NCBI RefSeq assembly: GCF_004362825.1
Contig: NZ_SNXZ01000016.1
Span: forward strand, 1-39,669
Origin: Labedaea rhizosphaerae
GTDB lineage: Bacteria > Actinomycetota > Actinomycetes > Mycobacteriales > Pseudonocardiaceae
Direction: 5' to 3'
DNA length: 39,669 nucleotides
The notes beneath the pieces were generated by a model. It had not been told where the DNA came from. It saw only the letters and a program-made list of their open reading frames with translations, and did not search any database. The position numbers and the translations under genes were made by a program. Positions 25,518 to 33,584 of this stretch are shown here, piece by piece; positions within the stretch are counted from its first letter, which is position 1, and every line of letters starts with the position of its first letter.

Positions 25518-25786
25518 TGATCGTGTTCGAGAGACCGTCCGGTTGCGACATACGGGTTACGGGCCCTACCGCCTTCCGTGTGAGACAAGGACTTCCGTCC
25601 CCCAAAGGCACCAACGGCACTAACCCACCAAGCCCACCGCCCGCGCCGCGGGCGCCTCACCGAACGGACGGACGCCGGAATAATCCGTCAGAAACCCGCC
25701 CAAGAAACACCCCAACAGCCCAACGCCGAAGCTGCCACAACACCAAATGCCCCACTGGCGCTCGGGACAAGCTCTACGAAAATGAA

Positions 25787-25823
25787 GCAACCCCCGTCTG
25801 CGTGTTCCGCAGACGGGGGTTGC
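25787..25823 (-). terminator. Intrinsic terminator of tRNA-fMet copy 1
   Basis: A perfect 16-bp stem (25787-25802 with 25808-25823, loop TGTTC) is followed on the minus strand by TTCATTTTCG. It lies ten bases after the tRNA 3' end. Confidence 0.88.
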
Positions 25824-25832
25824 CCGGATGAG

Positions 25833-25906
25833 TAGCGGGGACAGGATTCGAACCTGCGACCTCTGGGTTATGAGCCCAGCGAGCTACCGAGCTGCTCCAC
25901 CCCGCG
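25833..25906 (-). tRNA. Initiator tRNA-Met (CAU), copy 1
   Basis: A 74-nt tRNA without encoded CCA. The anticodon loop CUCAUAA has CAU, flanked by three G-C pairs (GGG/CCC) in the anticodon stem. The first acceptor position is mismatched (C1 with U72). Both are initiator-tRNA hallmarks. The T arm reads GGTTCGAATCC. The sequence is identical to copy 2 at 26400-26473. Confidence 0.96.
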
Positions 25907-26076
25907 TCGGTAATACCAGTCTACACGCCCCGGAAGGGCCCTCGCACCCGCATACCCCAGACCACTGTGGACACCCATAACCCCAGGCCCCAGCCCCGCA
26001 ACCCGCTCCCCCGCACCCGCCAAGGGCAAGAGGGCAGAACCCACCCGAGGGTTCTCCAGACAGATCGAGTCAACCC

Positions 26077-26252
26077 CGGGTCCCACGGGACGCGGCACTC
26101 GCACGCTCGCACCGCCGCAGCGCACGCCGCCGGAAGCACCAGGCCAAAGCCCGCCTTCCGCACAGCTCGACGCGCCCCCACGCAACCCCGGGTCCCCAAG
26201 GACGCGGCGCACGCAAGCTCGGGTCCCCAAGGACGCGGCGCTCGCAAGCTCG
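26077..26252. repeat. Three copies of a 33-bp repeat between tRNA genes
   Basis: The unit begins CGGGTCCC and ends GCTCG. Copies are at 26077-26109 (diverged), 26189-26221 and 26220-26252; the last two are tandem with a 31-bp period and differ at very few positions. They probably arose by local slippage. Confidence 0.7.
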
Positions 26253-26316
26253 CGGCGCTCGCGCCGCGGCTACGCCGCGGCGACGCGCCGGGGGCAGGGG
26301 GGCGGAGCCCCCGCTC

Positions 26317-26356
26317 GGGGGTCTGGGGGTCGCCCCCCAGATACAAATGCGAAACG
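26317..26356 (-). repeat. Terminator-flanking hairpin repeat, copy B
   Basis: GGGGGT-C-TGGGGG, a CTGGGGG/CCCCCAG hairpin (26323-26340) and a GAAACG end closely match the block beside the ssrA terminator (19365-19405), including ACAAA-N-GC between hairpin and GAAACG. Confidence 0.6.
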
Positions 26357-26389
26357 GCCCCCGTCTGCGCAATCTGCAGACAGGGGCCG
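26355..26389 (-). terminator. Intrinsic terminator of tRNA-fMet copy 2
   Basis: Arms 26355-26368 and 26376-26389 pair with a single C-A mismatch and a seven-base loop, followed on the minus strand by TTTCGCATTTGT. It begins about ten bases past the tRNA 3' end. Confidence 0.8.
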
Positions 26390-26399
26390 CCCGGACGAG

Positions 26400-26473
26400 T
26401 AGCGGGGACAGGATTCGAACCTGCGACCTCTGGGTTATGAGCCCAGCGAGCTACCGAGCTGCTCCACCCCGCG
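26400..26473 (-). tRNA. Initiator tRNA-Met (CAU), copy 2
   Basis: Identical over 74 nt to copy 1, with the same CAU anticodon, three G-C pairs in the anticodon stem and C1-U72 mismatch. About twenty bases upstream of both copies are also similar (TGTA, then CTGGTAT, then ACCGACG), so the duplication included the promoter-proximal region. Confidence 0.96.
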
Positions 26474-26525
26474 TCGGTGATACCAGCTTACAGGTACGCC
26501 GGCGCGGGGTGTCGCGGGGGTCGGA

Positions 26526-29500
26526 TCAGCCTCCGCCGGAGGTCGGCGGCGGCTTGGTCGTCGTGGTCGTGGTGGTCGTGGTCTTGCCCTTGGCCGCGTC
26601 GTACCGCTTGGACGCCGCGTCAAGGTCGGCGAAGGCCTTGGCCACACCTTCGTAGTCGTTCTTGGCCTGTGCCGCCTTGAGCCGCTGGAAGGCTGACGCC
26701 ATGTCGTTGGCCGCCGCTTGCATCTCGGCGCTGTTGCCGCTGCCCGGCTGGGTGTTCGGCGGTTGCGTCGTGCTGGTCGGCGGCGTCGACGTGCCGGTGC
26801 TCGGCGGTGGCGTGCTCCCGCTCGGCTGGGTGGCAAGTTCGTCGGCGCCCGGTCCGAAGACCTGGTCGAGCGCCGCGCCGAGCGTCGTCGAGAACCCGAT
26901 CTTCTTGCCGTACGCGACGAGCACGCGGGCGAGCTGAGGGAAGGCGTTCGCCGCCTTCTGCTGGATGTAGATCGGCTCGACGTAGATCAGGCCGTTGGCG
27001 ACCGGCAACGTCAGCAGGTTGCCGAACTTCACCGTCGACTGCTGGTTCTGCAGCAGCGTCCGGTCGGCGGTGAAGCTGCCCTGGAAGTTGTTCTGCACCT
27101 GGATCGGCCCGTCCACCTGGGACGAGGCTTGCGGTAGGCGCAACACCTTGATCTTCCCGTAGTCGTCAGGGTCGGACGACACGGAGACCCAGGACGCGAG
27201 GAACTGCCGCTTCAAGCTGGTGAGCGCGCTCGTCACCTGGAACGTCGGCTTGGACTGCTCCGGCGTCTGCGCCACCACGTAATAAGGCGGCTGCTTCTCC
27301 CCGTTGATGTCGGTGGGGCTGCCGCCCTCGACGGTCGGGTCCGGCGGCACGTCCCAGAAGGTCTGCGTGGAGAAGAACTCCTGCGGGCTGCCGACGTGGT
27401 AGCGGGCGAGCAGGTCGCGCTGGACCTTGAACAGGTCCTCCGGGTAGCGGAAGTGCGTCGCGAGCTCCGGCGGGATGGCGCTCGTCGGCTTCACCGTGCC
27501 CGGGAACACGCCCTCCCACGCCTTGAGCACCGGGTCGGTCTCGTCGACGGCGTAGAGGGTGACGCTGCCGTTGAACGAGTCGACGACGGCCTTCACGGAG
27601 TTGCGGATGTAGCTGATGTTCTCTTCCTGGCGCGGCCCGCTGTTCAGCGAGTCGCTGGTGACCTGGCCGAACTGCGTCTTCTGCGCGTACGGGTAGTTCT
27701 CCAGGGTCGTGTACCCGTCGACGATCCACTGGATCCGCCCGCCGACGACCGCGGGGTACGGGTCGTTGTCGAGCGTCAGCCACGGCGCGACCTTGCTGAC
27801 CCTGGTCTTGGGGTCGCGGTTGTACATGATCCGCGAGTTGTCCTTGATCTCCCCGGAGAACAGGATGTTGCGGTCGGTGAAGTCGGCCGCGAACACCAGC
27901 CGCTTGAACAGGCTGCCCACCGGGACACCACCGGTGCCGGTGTACTCGTAGGCGGGCCGGTTCTGGCCGTCGTACTCGCGCGGCGCGCCGACGATGGCGT
28001 AGTCGGTGGCGAGCTCGCCGTAGTAGACCCGCGGCTCGGTGATCGGGATCGGCAGCGGCTTCTTGGTCTCCTTGGCCGAGTCCATGGAGTTCAGGTCGCT
28101 GACGGTGAAGATCGGGTAGCCACCGCGGGTCGAGGTCGTGGCCGTGGTGTTCGACGTGGGGCTCTCGGGCGTCTGGCTGGGTGCCTCGTCGACCGTGTTG
28201 GCCGCCGCGGCGACGAAGCCGTTGCCGTGGGTGTAGACGACGTGCCGGTTGATCCAGGACCGCTGGTTCTCGGCGAGGTTGTCGGTGTTGATCTCGCGCG
28301 CGGCCACGACGTAGTCGCGCAGCTGGTTGTCCACCGTGTACCGGTCGACGTCGAGCTTGGCCGGGAAGCCGTAGACGTTGTCGGTGGCCTGCTGCTGGGT
28401 GAACGTGGGGGCGAGGATGTTCGGGTCGAGCAGGCGCACGTTGGAGATGGTGTTGCTCGCGCCGGCGTCCTTCTGCAGCTGGTCGAGGTCCGCGGTGGAG
28501 GTGCCCGGGTAGTCCTTGATCTCGACCTTGTCGGGGCCGAGCCCGAACGCCTGGCGGGTGGCGTCCATGTTGCGCTGGATCGGGATCTGCTCCTTGGCGC
28601 TCTCGTTCGGCTTGACCGAGAACTGCTGCAGCACCAGCGGCCACGCGGTGCCGATCAGGATGCTGGACAGGACCAGGAGGACGGTCGCGATCGCGGGTAG
28701 CTGCAGGTTGCGCAGGAAGGCGCCCGCGAAGAACGCGATGGCGCAGAACACCGAGATGCACAACAGGATCAGCTTGGCGGGCAGCACCGCGTTGAGGTCG
28801 GTGTAGGTGGCGCCGGTGAACAGCGAGTTCCGGTCGTCGGAGAGCAGTTCGTAGCGTTCGAAGAAGTAGCTGACCGCGTAGATCAGCACGAAGACGCCCG
28901 CGGTCACCGACAACTGCACGCGGGCCGGGGTGGCGAGCTGGCCGCCCTTGTTCGCCAGCCGGATGCCGCCGAAGAGGTAGTGCGTGATCAGCGCGCCGAA
29001 GAACGCGACGACGACGGTGACGAAGAGCCAGCCGATCAACCACGTGTAGAACGGCAGCTTGAATGCGTAGAAGCCGACGTCGAGGTGGAACTCGGGGTCC
29101 TGGATGCCGAACGACGTCGAGTGCAGGAACAACTGCACGACCTGCCAGTCGGACTGCGCGGCCCAGCCGGCGATGAGACCGACGAGCACCGGCAGGCCGA
29201 TCCCGATCAGCCGGACCCGCTGCACGACGGTCGAGCGGTAGCGGGCGAGCGGGTCGTCGGCGCCGCTGACCGGTACGAACACCGGGCGCATGCGGTAGGC
29301 GACCCAGATGCTCACCGCGAACACGCCGCCGACGAGCAACCCAAGCACGAAGAACAGCACCACCCGCGTGACCAGGATGGTGCTGAACACCGAGTGGAAG
29401 CCCACCTCGCCGAACCACAACCAGTCGACGTACGCGCCGAGCAGGCGCGCGCCGATGATCAAGATCAGGATCAGGCCGACGACGATGCTGAGCAAGATCT

Positions 29501-29549
29501 TGCCGCGCCGCGGCAGCTTCGGGAGGCCGATCGGGGGCCGAGTGGCCAC
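26526..29549 (-). CDS. UPF0182 family large membrane protein (Rv3193c-like)
   Basis: A 1007-aa protein. The first 310 or so residues hold about seven transmembrane helices (GKILLSIVVGLILILIIGARLL is the first). A large extracytoplasmic domain follows (about 320-900), containing NMDATRQAFGL, VVYTHGNGFVAAAAN, RVYYGELATDYAIVG and FGNLLTLPVANGLIYVEPIYIQ, all conserved UPF0182 segments. The tail (from about 905) is low-complexity Pro/Ser/Thr with a short helical region and ends in a run of nine Thr and PPPTSGGG. The function is unknown. GTG 29549 was chosen because hydrophobic sequence follows directly and GGAG lies ten bases upstream. It is divergent from the PPA1309 gene. Confidence 0.9.
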   Translation of the reverse strand: MATRPPIGLPKLPRRGKILLSIVVGLILILIIGARLLGAYVDWLWFGEVGFHSVFSTILVTRVVLFFVLGLLVGGVFAVSIWVAYRMRPVFVPVSGADDPLARYRSTVVQRVRLIGIGLPVLVGLIAGWAAQSDWQVVQLFLHSTSFGIQDPEFHLDVGFYAFKLPFYTWLIGWLFVTVVVAFFGALITHYLFGGIRLANKGGQLATPARVQLSVTAGVFVLIYAVSYFFERYELLSDDRNSLFTGATYTDLNAVLPAKLILLCISVFCAIAFFAGAFLRNLQLPAIATVLLVLSSILIGTAWPLVLQQFSVKPNESAKEQIPIQRNMDATRQAFGLGPDKVEIKDYPGTSTADLDQLQKDAGASNTISNVRLLDPNILAPTFTQQQATDNVYGFPAKLDVDRYTVDNQLRDYVVAAREINTDNLAENQRSWINRHVVYTHGNGFVAAAANTVDEAPSQTPESPTSNTTATTSTRGGYPIFTVSDLNSMDSAKETKKPLPIPITEPRVYYGELATDYAIVGAPREYDGQNRPAYEYTGTGGVPVGSLFKRLVFAADFTDRNILFSGEIKDNSRIMYNRDPKTRVSKVAPWLTLDNDPYPAVVGGRIQWIVDGYTTLENYPYAQKTQFGQVTSDSLNSGPRQEENISYIRNSVKAVVDSFNGSVTLYAVDETDPVLKAWEGVFPGTVKPTSAIPPELATHFRYPEDLFKVQRDLLARYHVGSPQEFFSTQTFWDVPPDPTVEGGSPTDINGEKQPPYYVVAQTPEQSKPTFQVTSALTSLKRQFLASWVSVSSDPDDYGKIKVLRLPQASSQVDGPIQVQNNFQGSFTADRTLLQNQQSTVKFGNLLTLPVANGLIYVEPIYIQQKAANAFPQLARVLVAYGKKIGFSTTLGAALDQVFGPGADELATQPSGSTPPPSTGTSTPPTSTTQPPNTQPGSGNSAEMQAAANDMASAFQRLKAAQAKNDYEGVAKAFADLDAASKRYDAAKGKTTTTTTTTTKPPPTSGGG

Positions 29550-29717
29550 AGGGCACGCTCCAACTGGTGTTCGACACACGGTTGTCAGCCGTCGCGCACC
29601 CGCCGTGCTCGACCGCCGCCGGACCGGACCTGGTGGACCGTTCCGATATGTCAACTGTAGAGATGTCCCGGATGGTTCCCGCAGCACCCGTCGAGCGGGT
29701 GTCGCGTGGATGCGACG

Positions 29718-30263
29718 ATGGTGGTCGTGCCGACTTCGCCGAACCCCGCCCACCTGCCTTCGCTCGCCCGTGAAGTGGAGGATTTCGTGGCCTCGGGCGG
29801 CTGGGACCAGCCTCCGCAGCTGTTCGCGCTGGTGCCCACCGCGGAGCTGCTCGCCCAGCAGCCCGAGCTCGCTGGCCAGGTCGACCCGGCCAGCCCGCTG
29901 ACCCCGATCGCCCAGGACCCGCTGCCCAGCGAGGACCTCGCCGACGCGCTGGCGGGCATCGAGTGGCCGGCCGCCGTGCACGGCTGCGCGCTCGCCCAGG
30001 AGATCGTCGTGCTGCCACCGGACGTGGAGGCCGAACTGCCCGACGGCAGCAACGAGGCCGAGGACACCGAGGTGTTGCGCCGGGTCGCCGCCGAGCACCC
30101 GCTGCGGCGCGAGGCCCGGCTGGTCGCCGCGGTGCTGCGCGACGGCTCGGCCGCGTGCGTGCTGCGGGTGCGGGAGTCCGGTGTGGACGTCGAGGAGGAG
30201 GTCGTCGAGCACCCCGAGCTCGCGCCGAACCTCACCCGTGCGCTGCTGCAGACCCTGCGGTAG
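29718..30263 (+). CDS. PPA1309 family protein
   Basis: A 181-aa protein matching the actinobacterial PPA1309 family by LAREVEDFVASGGWDQPPQLFALVPTAEL (quoted only to locate the family core at about 17-45), GIEWPAAVHGCALAQEIVVLPP and REARLVAAVLRDGSAACVLRVR. It is soluble, acidic and of unknown function. It is generally found beside the PDZ protease and UPF0182 genes in actinobacteria, as here. ATG 29718 was chosen; GTG 29706 would add four residues. It converges on the PDZ protease gene 18 bp away. Confidence 0.82.
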   Translation: MVVVPTSPNPAHLPSLAREVEDFVASGGWDQPPQLFALVPTAELLAQQPELAGQVDPASPLTPIAQDPLPSEDLADALAGIEWPAAVHGCALAQEIVVLPPDVEAELPDGSNEAEDTEVLRRVAAEHPLRREARLVAAVLRDGSAACVLRVRESGVDVEEEVVEHPELAPNLTRALLQTLR

Positions 30264-30265
30264 CG

Positions 30266-30293
30266 CTCAGCAGCCCGGCCCTCAGCAGCCCGG
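30266..30293. repeat. 15-bp duplication at the PDZ protease stop codon
   Basis: CTCAGCAGCCCGG occurs at 30266-30278 and 30281-30293. The unit carries the stop codon of the PDZ protease gene, so a second in-frame stop follows the first. This looks like a simple tandem duplication. Confidence 0.75.
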
Positions 30294-31388
30294 TACCGGC
30301 CGGTGCGCCTTGAGGTTCTTCAAGGCGTCGATCGCGCCCTGCAGGTTCTCCACCCGGATGAGCTGGAGGCCGTCCGGCACGCGTTCCTTGGCCTCGGCAC
30401 AGTTGTCGGCCGGGACGAGGAAGGTGGTCGCGCCGTCCTCGCGAGCGGAGACCATCTTGAACGGGATCCCGCCGATCGGTGAGACGTTGCCCTTCACGTC
30501 GATCTCGCCGGTGCCCGCGATCGTCTGACCGTTCGCGAGGTCGTCGCCGGAGAGCCGGTCGACGATGGCCAGCGCGAAGATCAGCCCGGCCGAGGGACCG
30601 CCGACGTCGGCCAGGTTGATGGTGGTCTTGAACTTCACGTCGGCGCGGTCGACCGCGGTCAGGCCGATGAAGCCCTCCTTGCGGTCGTCCGGCGGCGTGC
30701 CGAGGGTGATCGACACCGTCTTCGGCGCCGCGTCGCCGTGCTTGATCACCATCGCGATCTTCTGGCCGGGCTTGGTGCCGGTCAGCGCCTTGCGCACGTC
30801 TTCCTGCTGGTGGATGACCTGACCGTTGACGTCGACCAACTGATCACCCGGCGCGATCGCCTTGTCGGCGGGCGCGCCCGCGACGATCTCGCCCGCCAGC
30901 ACCTTGATCGGGAAGTGCAGCGTGCGCAGGGCCGCGACCTCGGCATTGCTCTGCGAGTCCTGGAACATCTTGACGTTTTCCTTGGACACCTGGTCCTCGG
31001 TCTCGCCGTTCGGGAAGTACTCCTCGCGCGGGGCGAGCGCGTACCGCCCGCTGATCCAGAGCCCCATCGCGCCGAAGAGCGTCACGTCGCTCGACACCTG
31101 CACGGTGGTCATCCGCAGCTGGCCGTGCGTGGGCGCGACGGCGTGACCGTCGATCTGCACGACGGTCTTGTCTCGCACCGAGCCGAGCGTGTCGTAGGTC
31201 GGCCCGGGGCCGATCGCCACGTAGGGCACCGGCACCACGAACCCGGCGACCAGGAACGCGACCACCAGCACGCCGCTGACCAGGACCGTCCAGCCGCGCC
31301 TGCTCAACCGCCTGCCCGCGACGTGCTGCTGTTCGGCAGCAGCCGGCTTGTCCTGCTCCTGCTGCTCGGCCGGTGTGGGAGTGCTCAC
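30282..31388 (-). CDS. Membrane-anchored PDZ-Lon serine protease (YlbL / Rv3194c type)
   Basis: A 368-aa protein with one transmembrane helix (about 32-52), a PDZ domain (about 155-230) and a C-terminal Lon-type S16 protease domain. The catalytic Ser266 is in DVGGPSAGL and Lys311 in GGIPFKMVS, the Ser-Lys dyad. The topology places the protease outside the cytoplasm. The family includes B. subtilis YlbL. GTG 31388 is preferred because GAGGGG lies six bases upstream; an ATG at 31394 sits directly on that site. It is divergent from the DUF2342 gene. Confidence 0.9.
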   Translation of the reverse strand: MSTPTPAEQQEQDKPAAAEQQHVAGRRLSRRGWTVLVSGVLVVAFLVAGFVVPVPYVAIGPGPTYDTLGSVRDKTVVQIDGHAVAPTHGQLRMTTVQVSSDVTLFGAMGLWISGRYALAPREEYFPNGETEDQVSKENVKMFQDSQSNAEVAALRTLHFPIKVLAGEIVAGAPADKAIAPGDQLVDVNGQVIHQQEDVRKALTGTKPGQKIAMVIKHGDAAPKTVSITLGTPPDDRKEGFIGLTAVDRADVKFKTTINLADVGGPSAGLIFALAIVDRLSGDDLANGQTIAGTGEIDVKGNVSPIGGIPFKMVSAREDGATTFLVPADNCAEAKERVPDGLQLIRVENLQGAIDALKNLKAHRPVPGC

Positions 31389-31535
31389 GCCCATCCCCTC
31401 GCAGCGGCTCGGGGCCGGCGTCCACCGGCTCGCGGTGCCATCGGTTCGCTCGCACGCTCGCTCACGACGCAACAGCGTACGACCAGCGTGATCACCACCG
31501 TCCGCAGGTGTGGCGCCGCCGCGTACCGTGGGGGC

Positions 31536-32933
31536 ATGAGCGACACGCCGTTCGGCTTCGGACCGCCGGACCCCGACGACTCCAGCCGCAAGGGCGGCCA
31601 GGGCGACAACCCCGGCGGCCCTGGCTCGGGCGGGCAGGAGAACCCCTTCGAGGCGTTCAGCCAGCTCGGCCAGATGCTCAGCCAGCTCGGCCAGATGCTG
31701 AGCCAGGCCGGTGAGTCGAGCGGTCCGGTCAACTACGACATCGCCAAGCAGATCGCCGTGCAGAAGCTCGGCGGCGCCGGCTTCACCGGCGACCCGGACC
31801 CCGGCGGCGCGATCGCCGACGCGGTCCACCTCGCCGAGATGTGGCTCGACCCGGTGACGACCCTGCCCGTGGGCGCGACCACCACCAAGGCGTGGACCCC
31901 GCGCGACTGGGTCGACTCGACCCTGCCGACCTGGCGCCGGCTGTGCGACCCGGTCGCCAAGCGCGTGTCGGGTGCATGGGTGGAGGCCCTGCCTGCCGAG
32001 GCCAAGGAGGCCGCCGGCCCCCTGCTGTCGATGGTCGGCCAGATGGGTGGCATGGCCTTCGGCTCGCAGCTGGGCAACGCGCTCGGCCAGCTCGCCGGCG
32101 AGGTGCTGACCTCGACCGACATCGGCCTGCCGCTCGGCCCGGAGAACACCGCGGCGTTGGTGCCCGCCAACGTCGAGGAGTTCACCAAGGGCCTCGAGCG
32201 CCCCGCCAGCGAGGTCACGGTGTTCCTCGCCGCGCGCGAGGCCGCCCACCAGCGGCTGTTCGCCCACGTGCCGTGGCTGCGGCAGCGGCTGCTCGCGACC
32301 GTCGAGGAGTTCGCCCACGGCATCAAGGTCGACACCGACGCGCTCCAGCAGCTCACCCAGGGCATCGACCCGACGAACCCCGAGAGCCTCGAGCAGGCCA
32401 TGCAGTCCGGCATGCTCGAACCGCAGACCACCCCGGAGCAGAAGGCCGCGCTCACCCGCCTGGAGACCATGCTCGCGCTGGTCGAGGGCTGGGTCGACGT
32501 CGTTGTCGGCGACGCCGTGACCGACCGGCTGCCCGGTGCCGACGCGCTGCGCGAGACGCTGCGCCGCCGCCGTGCCTCCGGCGGTCCCGCCGAGCAGACC
32601 TTCGCCACCCTCGTCGGCCTCGAGCTGCGCCCGCGCAAGATGCGCGCGGCCGCGGCGCTCTGGCGGCTGGTCGGCGACCAGCAGGGCATCGAGGCCCGGG
32701 ACGGGCTGTGGGCGCACCCGGACCTGATGCCCACAGCGGAAGACCTCGACGATCCGCTGGAGTTCGCCGAGCGGCTCGGCGCGACGCCGCAGCTCAGCGA
32801 CGACCCGCTGGCCCAGCTCCAGGAAACCGAGGAGCGGGAGCGAGCGGCGCGGGAGAAGGACGCGCAGGAGAAGGACGCGCCGAAGGACGGTGGGTCGGCG
32901 AGCGACGAGGGACCCGACGAGAAGTCGAGCTGA
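31536..32933 (+). CDS. DUF2342 family zincin-like protein (Rv3195 type)
   Basis: A 465-aa protein with a Gly/Pro-rich N-terminus (1-45), a tandem LGQMLSQ repeat, then the conserved DUF2342 core starting VNYDIAKQIAVQKL. The core includes NVEEFTKGL and the motif REAAHQRLF (about 231-239), in the place of a zincin HExxH with Arg as its first residue. The family has been described as putative metalloproteases or F420-related proteins; activity is unproven. The C-terminus is charged and low-complexity. It is divergent from the PDZ protease and ends five bases from the YgjP-like gene. Confidence 0.85.
   Translation: MSDTPFGFGPPDPDDSSRKGGQGDNPGGPGSGGQENPFEAFSQLGQMLSQLGQMLSQAGESSGPVNYDIAKQIAVQKLGGAGFTGDPDPGGAIADAVHLAEMWLDPVTTLPVGATTTKAWTPRDWVDSTLPTWRRLCDPVAKRVSGAWVEALPAEAKEAAGPLLSMVGQMGGMAFGSQLGNALGQLAGEVLTSTDIGLPLGPENTAALVPANVEEFTKGLERPASEVTVFLAAREAAHQRLFAHVPWLRQRLLATVEEFAHGIKVDTDALQQLTQGIDPTNPESLEQAMQSGMLEPQTTPEQKAALTRLETMLALVEGWVDVVVGDAVTDRLPGADALRETLRRRRASGGPAEQTFATLVGLELRPRKMRAAAALWRLVGDQQGIEARDGLWAHPDLMPTAEDLDDPLEFAERLGATPQLSDDPLAQLQETEERERAAREKDAQEKDAPKDGGSASDEGPDEKSS
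31659..31706 (+). repeat. 21-bp tandem repeat in the DUF2342 gene
   Basis: Two copies of a 21-bp unit (31659-31679, 31680-31700; one difference) plus six bases of a third encode SQLGQML twice. It lies in the variable N-terminus, before the conserved core. Confidence 0.85.
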
Positions 32934-32938
32934 CCCGC

Positions 32939-33466
32939 TCAGTCTTCTTCCATCGACCACCCCGCCGCCGCCGAGAGTCCTTCCAGGTAACCGATGGCCC
33001 GATCGGTGCGCGGGTACTTGCGCACCAGCGCCCAGAACTCGGGCCCGTGGCCTGCCTCCTGCAGGTGCGCGAGCTCGTGCACGATCACGTAGTCGAGCAC
33101 CCAGCTGGGCACGTCGCGCAGCCGTTCGCTGACGCGGATGGTCCGGTCGACGGGGGTGCAGGACGCCCATCGGGTGCGCATGGGCGGCACCCACCGGATG
33201 CTGCGCGGCGACGGGCCGCCACGCAGGTACCGCGCGGTGAGTTCGCCGCAGCGCTCGAGCAGCGCCGCGTCGGACTCGCGCGCGGGTGAGCGGCGCCTGG
33301 TCTCGCTGCGGAGCAGCCTGCTCTGCATCTCGGCGACCCAATGCGCCTCTTCCTTCTTGGTCATCCTCGCCGGGATCAGGACGACGATGGTGTCGCCGTC
33401 CCGGTACGCGGTGACGGTGCGTGTCCTTCGCTTGCTGCGACGGACTTCGACGCTTTCTTCGGCCAC
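32939..33466 (-). CDS. YgjP-like M48-type metallopeptidase
   Basis: A 175-aa protein with the zinc motif HELAH (130-134) and a third ligand His140 in QEAGHGPEFW. RWASCTPVDRTIRVSERL precedes it, the pattern of the YgjP-like metallopeptidase domain (DUF45). The N-terminal half is basic (VRRSKRRTRTVTAYRDGDTIVVLIPARM region, about 8-35). The family is predicted to be a soluble zinc protease; the substrate is unknown. The GTG start follows GGGGT only. It converges on the DUF2342 gene. Confidence 0.85.
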   Translation of the reverse strand: MAEESVEVRRSKRRTRTVTAYRDGDTIVVLIPARMTKKEEAHWVAEMQSRLLRSETRRRSPARESDAALLERCGELTARYLRGGPSPRSIRWVPPMRTRWASCTPVDRTIRVSERLRDVPSWVLDYVIVHELAHLQEAGHGPEFWALVRKYPRTDRAIGYLEGLSAAAGWSMEED

Positions 33467-33517
33467 ACCCCAACGTTAAAGCCAACCGCCGACAATTCGG
33501 CAGGGTTCTCTTGCAGC

Positions 33518-33544
33518 TGTGGATAACTGGGTGCCTGTGGACAA
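33518..33544 (-). promoter_or_regulatory. Pair of DnaA boxes upstream of the E1-like gene
   Basis: On the minus strand TTATCCACA (33518-33526) and TTGTCCACA (33536-33544) are perfect DnaA boxes; the second is the form favoured in high-G+C actinomycetes. They are part of an 18-bp tandem duplication (33517-33534 and 33535-33552, two differences), so the boxes have the same orientation and an 18-bp spacing. They lie 41 bases before the ATG of the E1-like gene, where DnaA could regulate transcription. Confidence 0.65.
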
Positions 33545-33584
33545 CTGGTTGCACGGGAGGTTCGCGCGCTGCCAGCCTGGCGGC

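Larger units (their letters stand above)
25454..25832. other. Gene-free region between PadR and tRNA-fMet copy 1
   Basis: It contains the paired sites at 25482-25517 (PadR upstream region) and the tRNA terminator at 25787-25823. In the roughly 270 bases between them I see no gene or structure. Confidence 0.6.
25907..26399. other. Spacer between the two initiator tRNA genes
   Basis: No gene is supported. It holds the upstream region of tRNA copy 1, three copies of a 33-bp repeat (26077-26109, 26189-26221, 26220-26252), very G+C-rich hairpins (26298-26312 and 26323-26340) and the terminator of copy 2. Open frames through the region are low-complexity. Confidence 0.6.
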
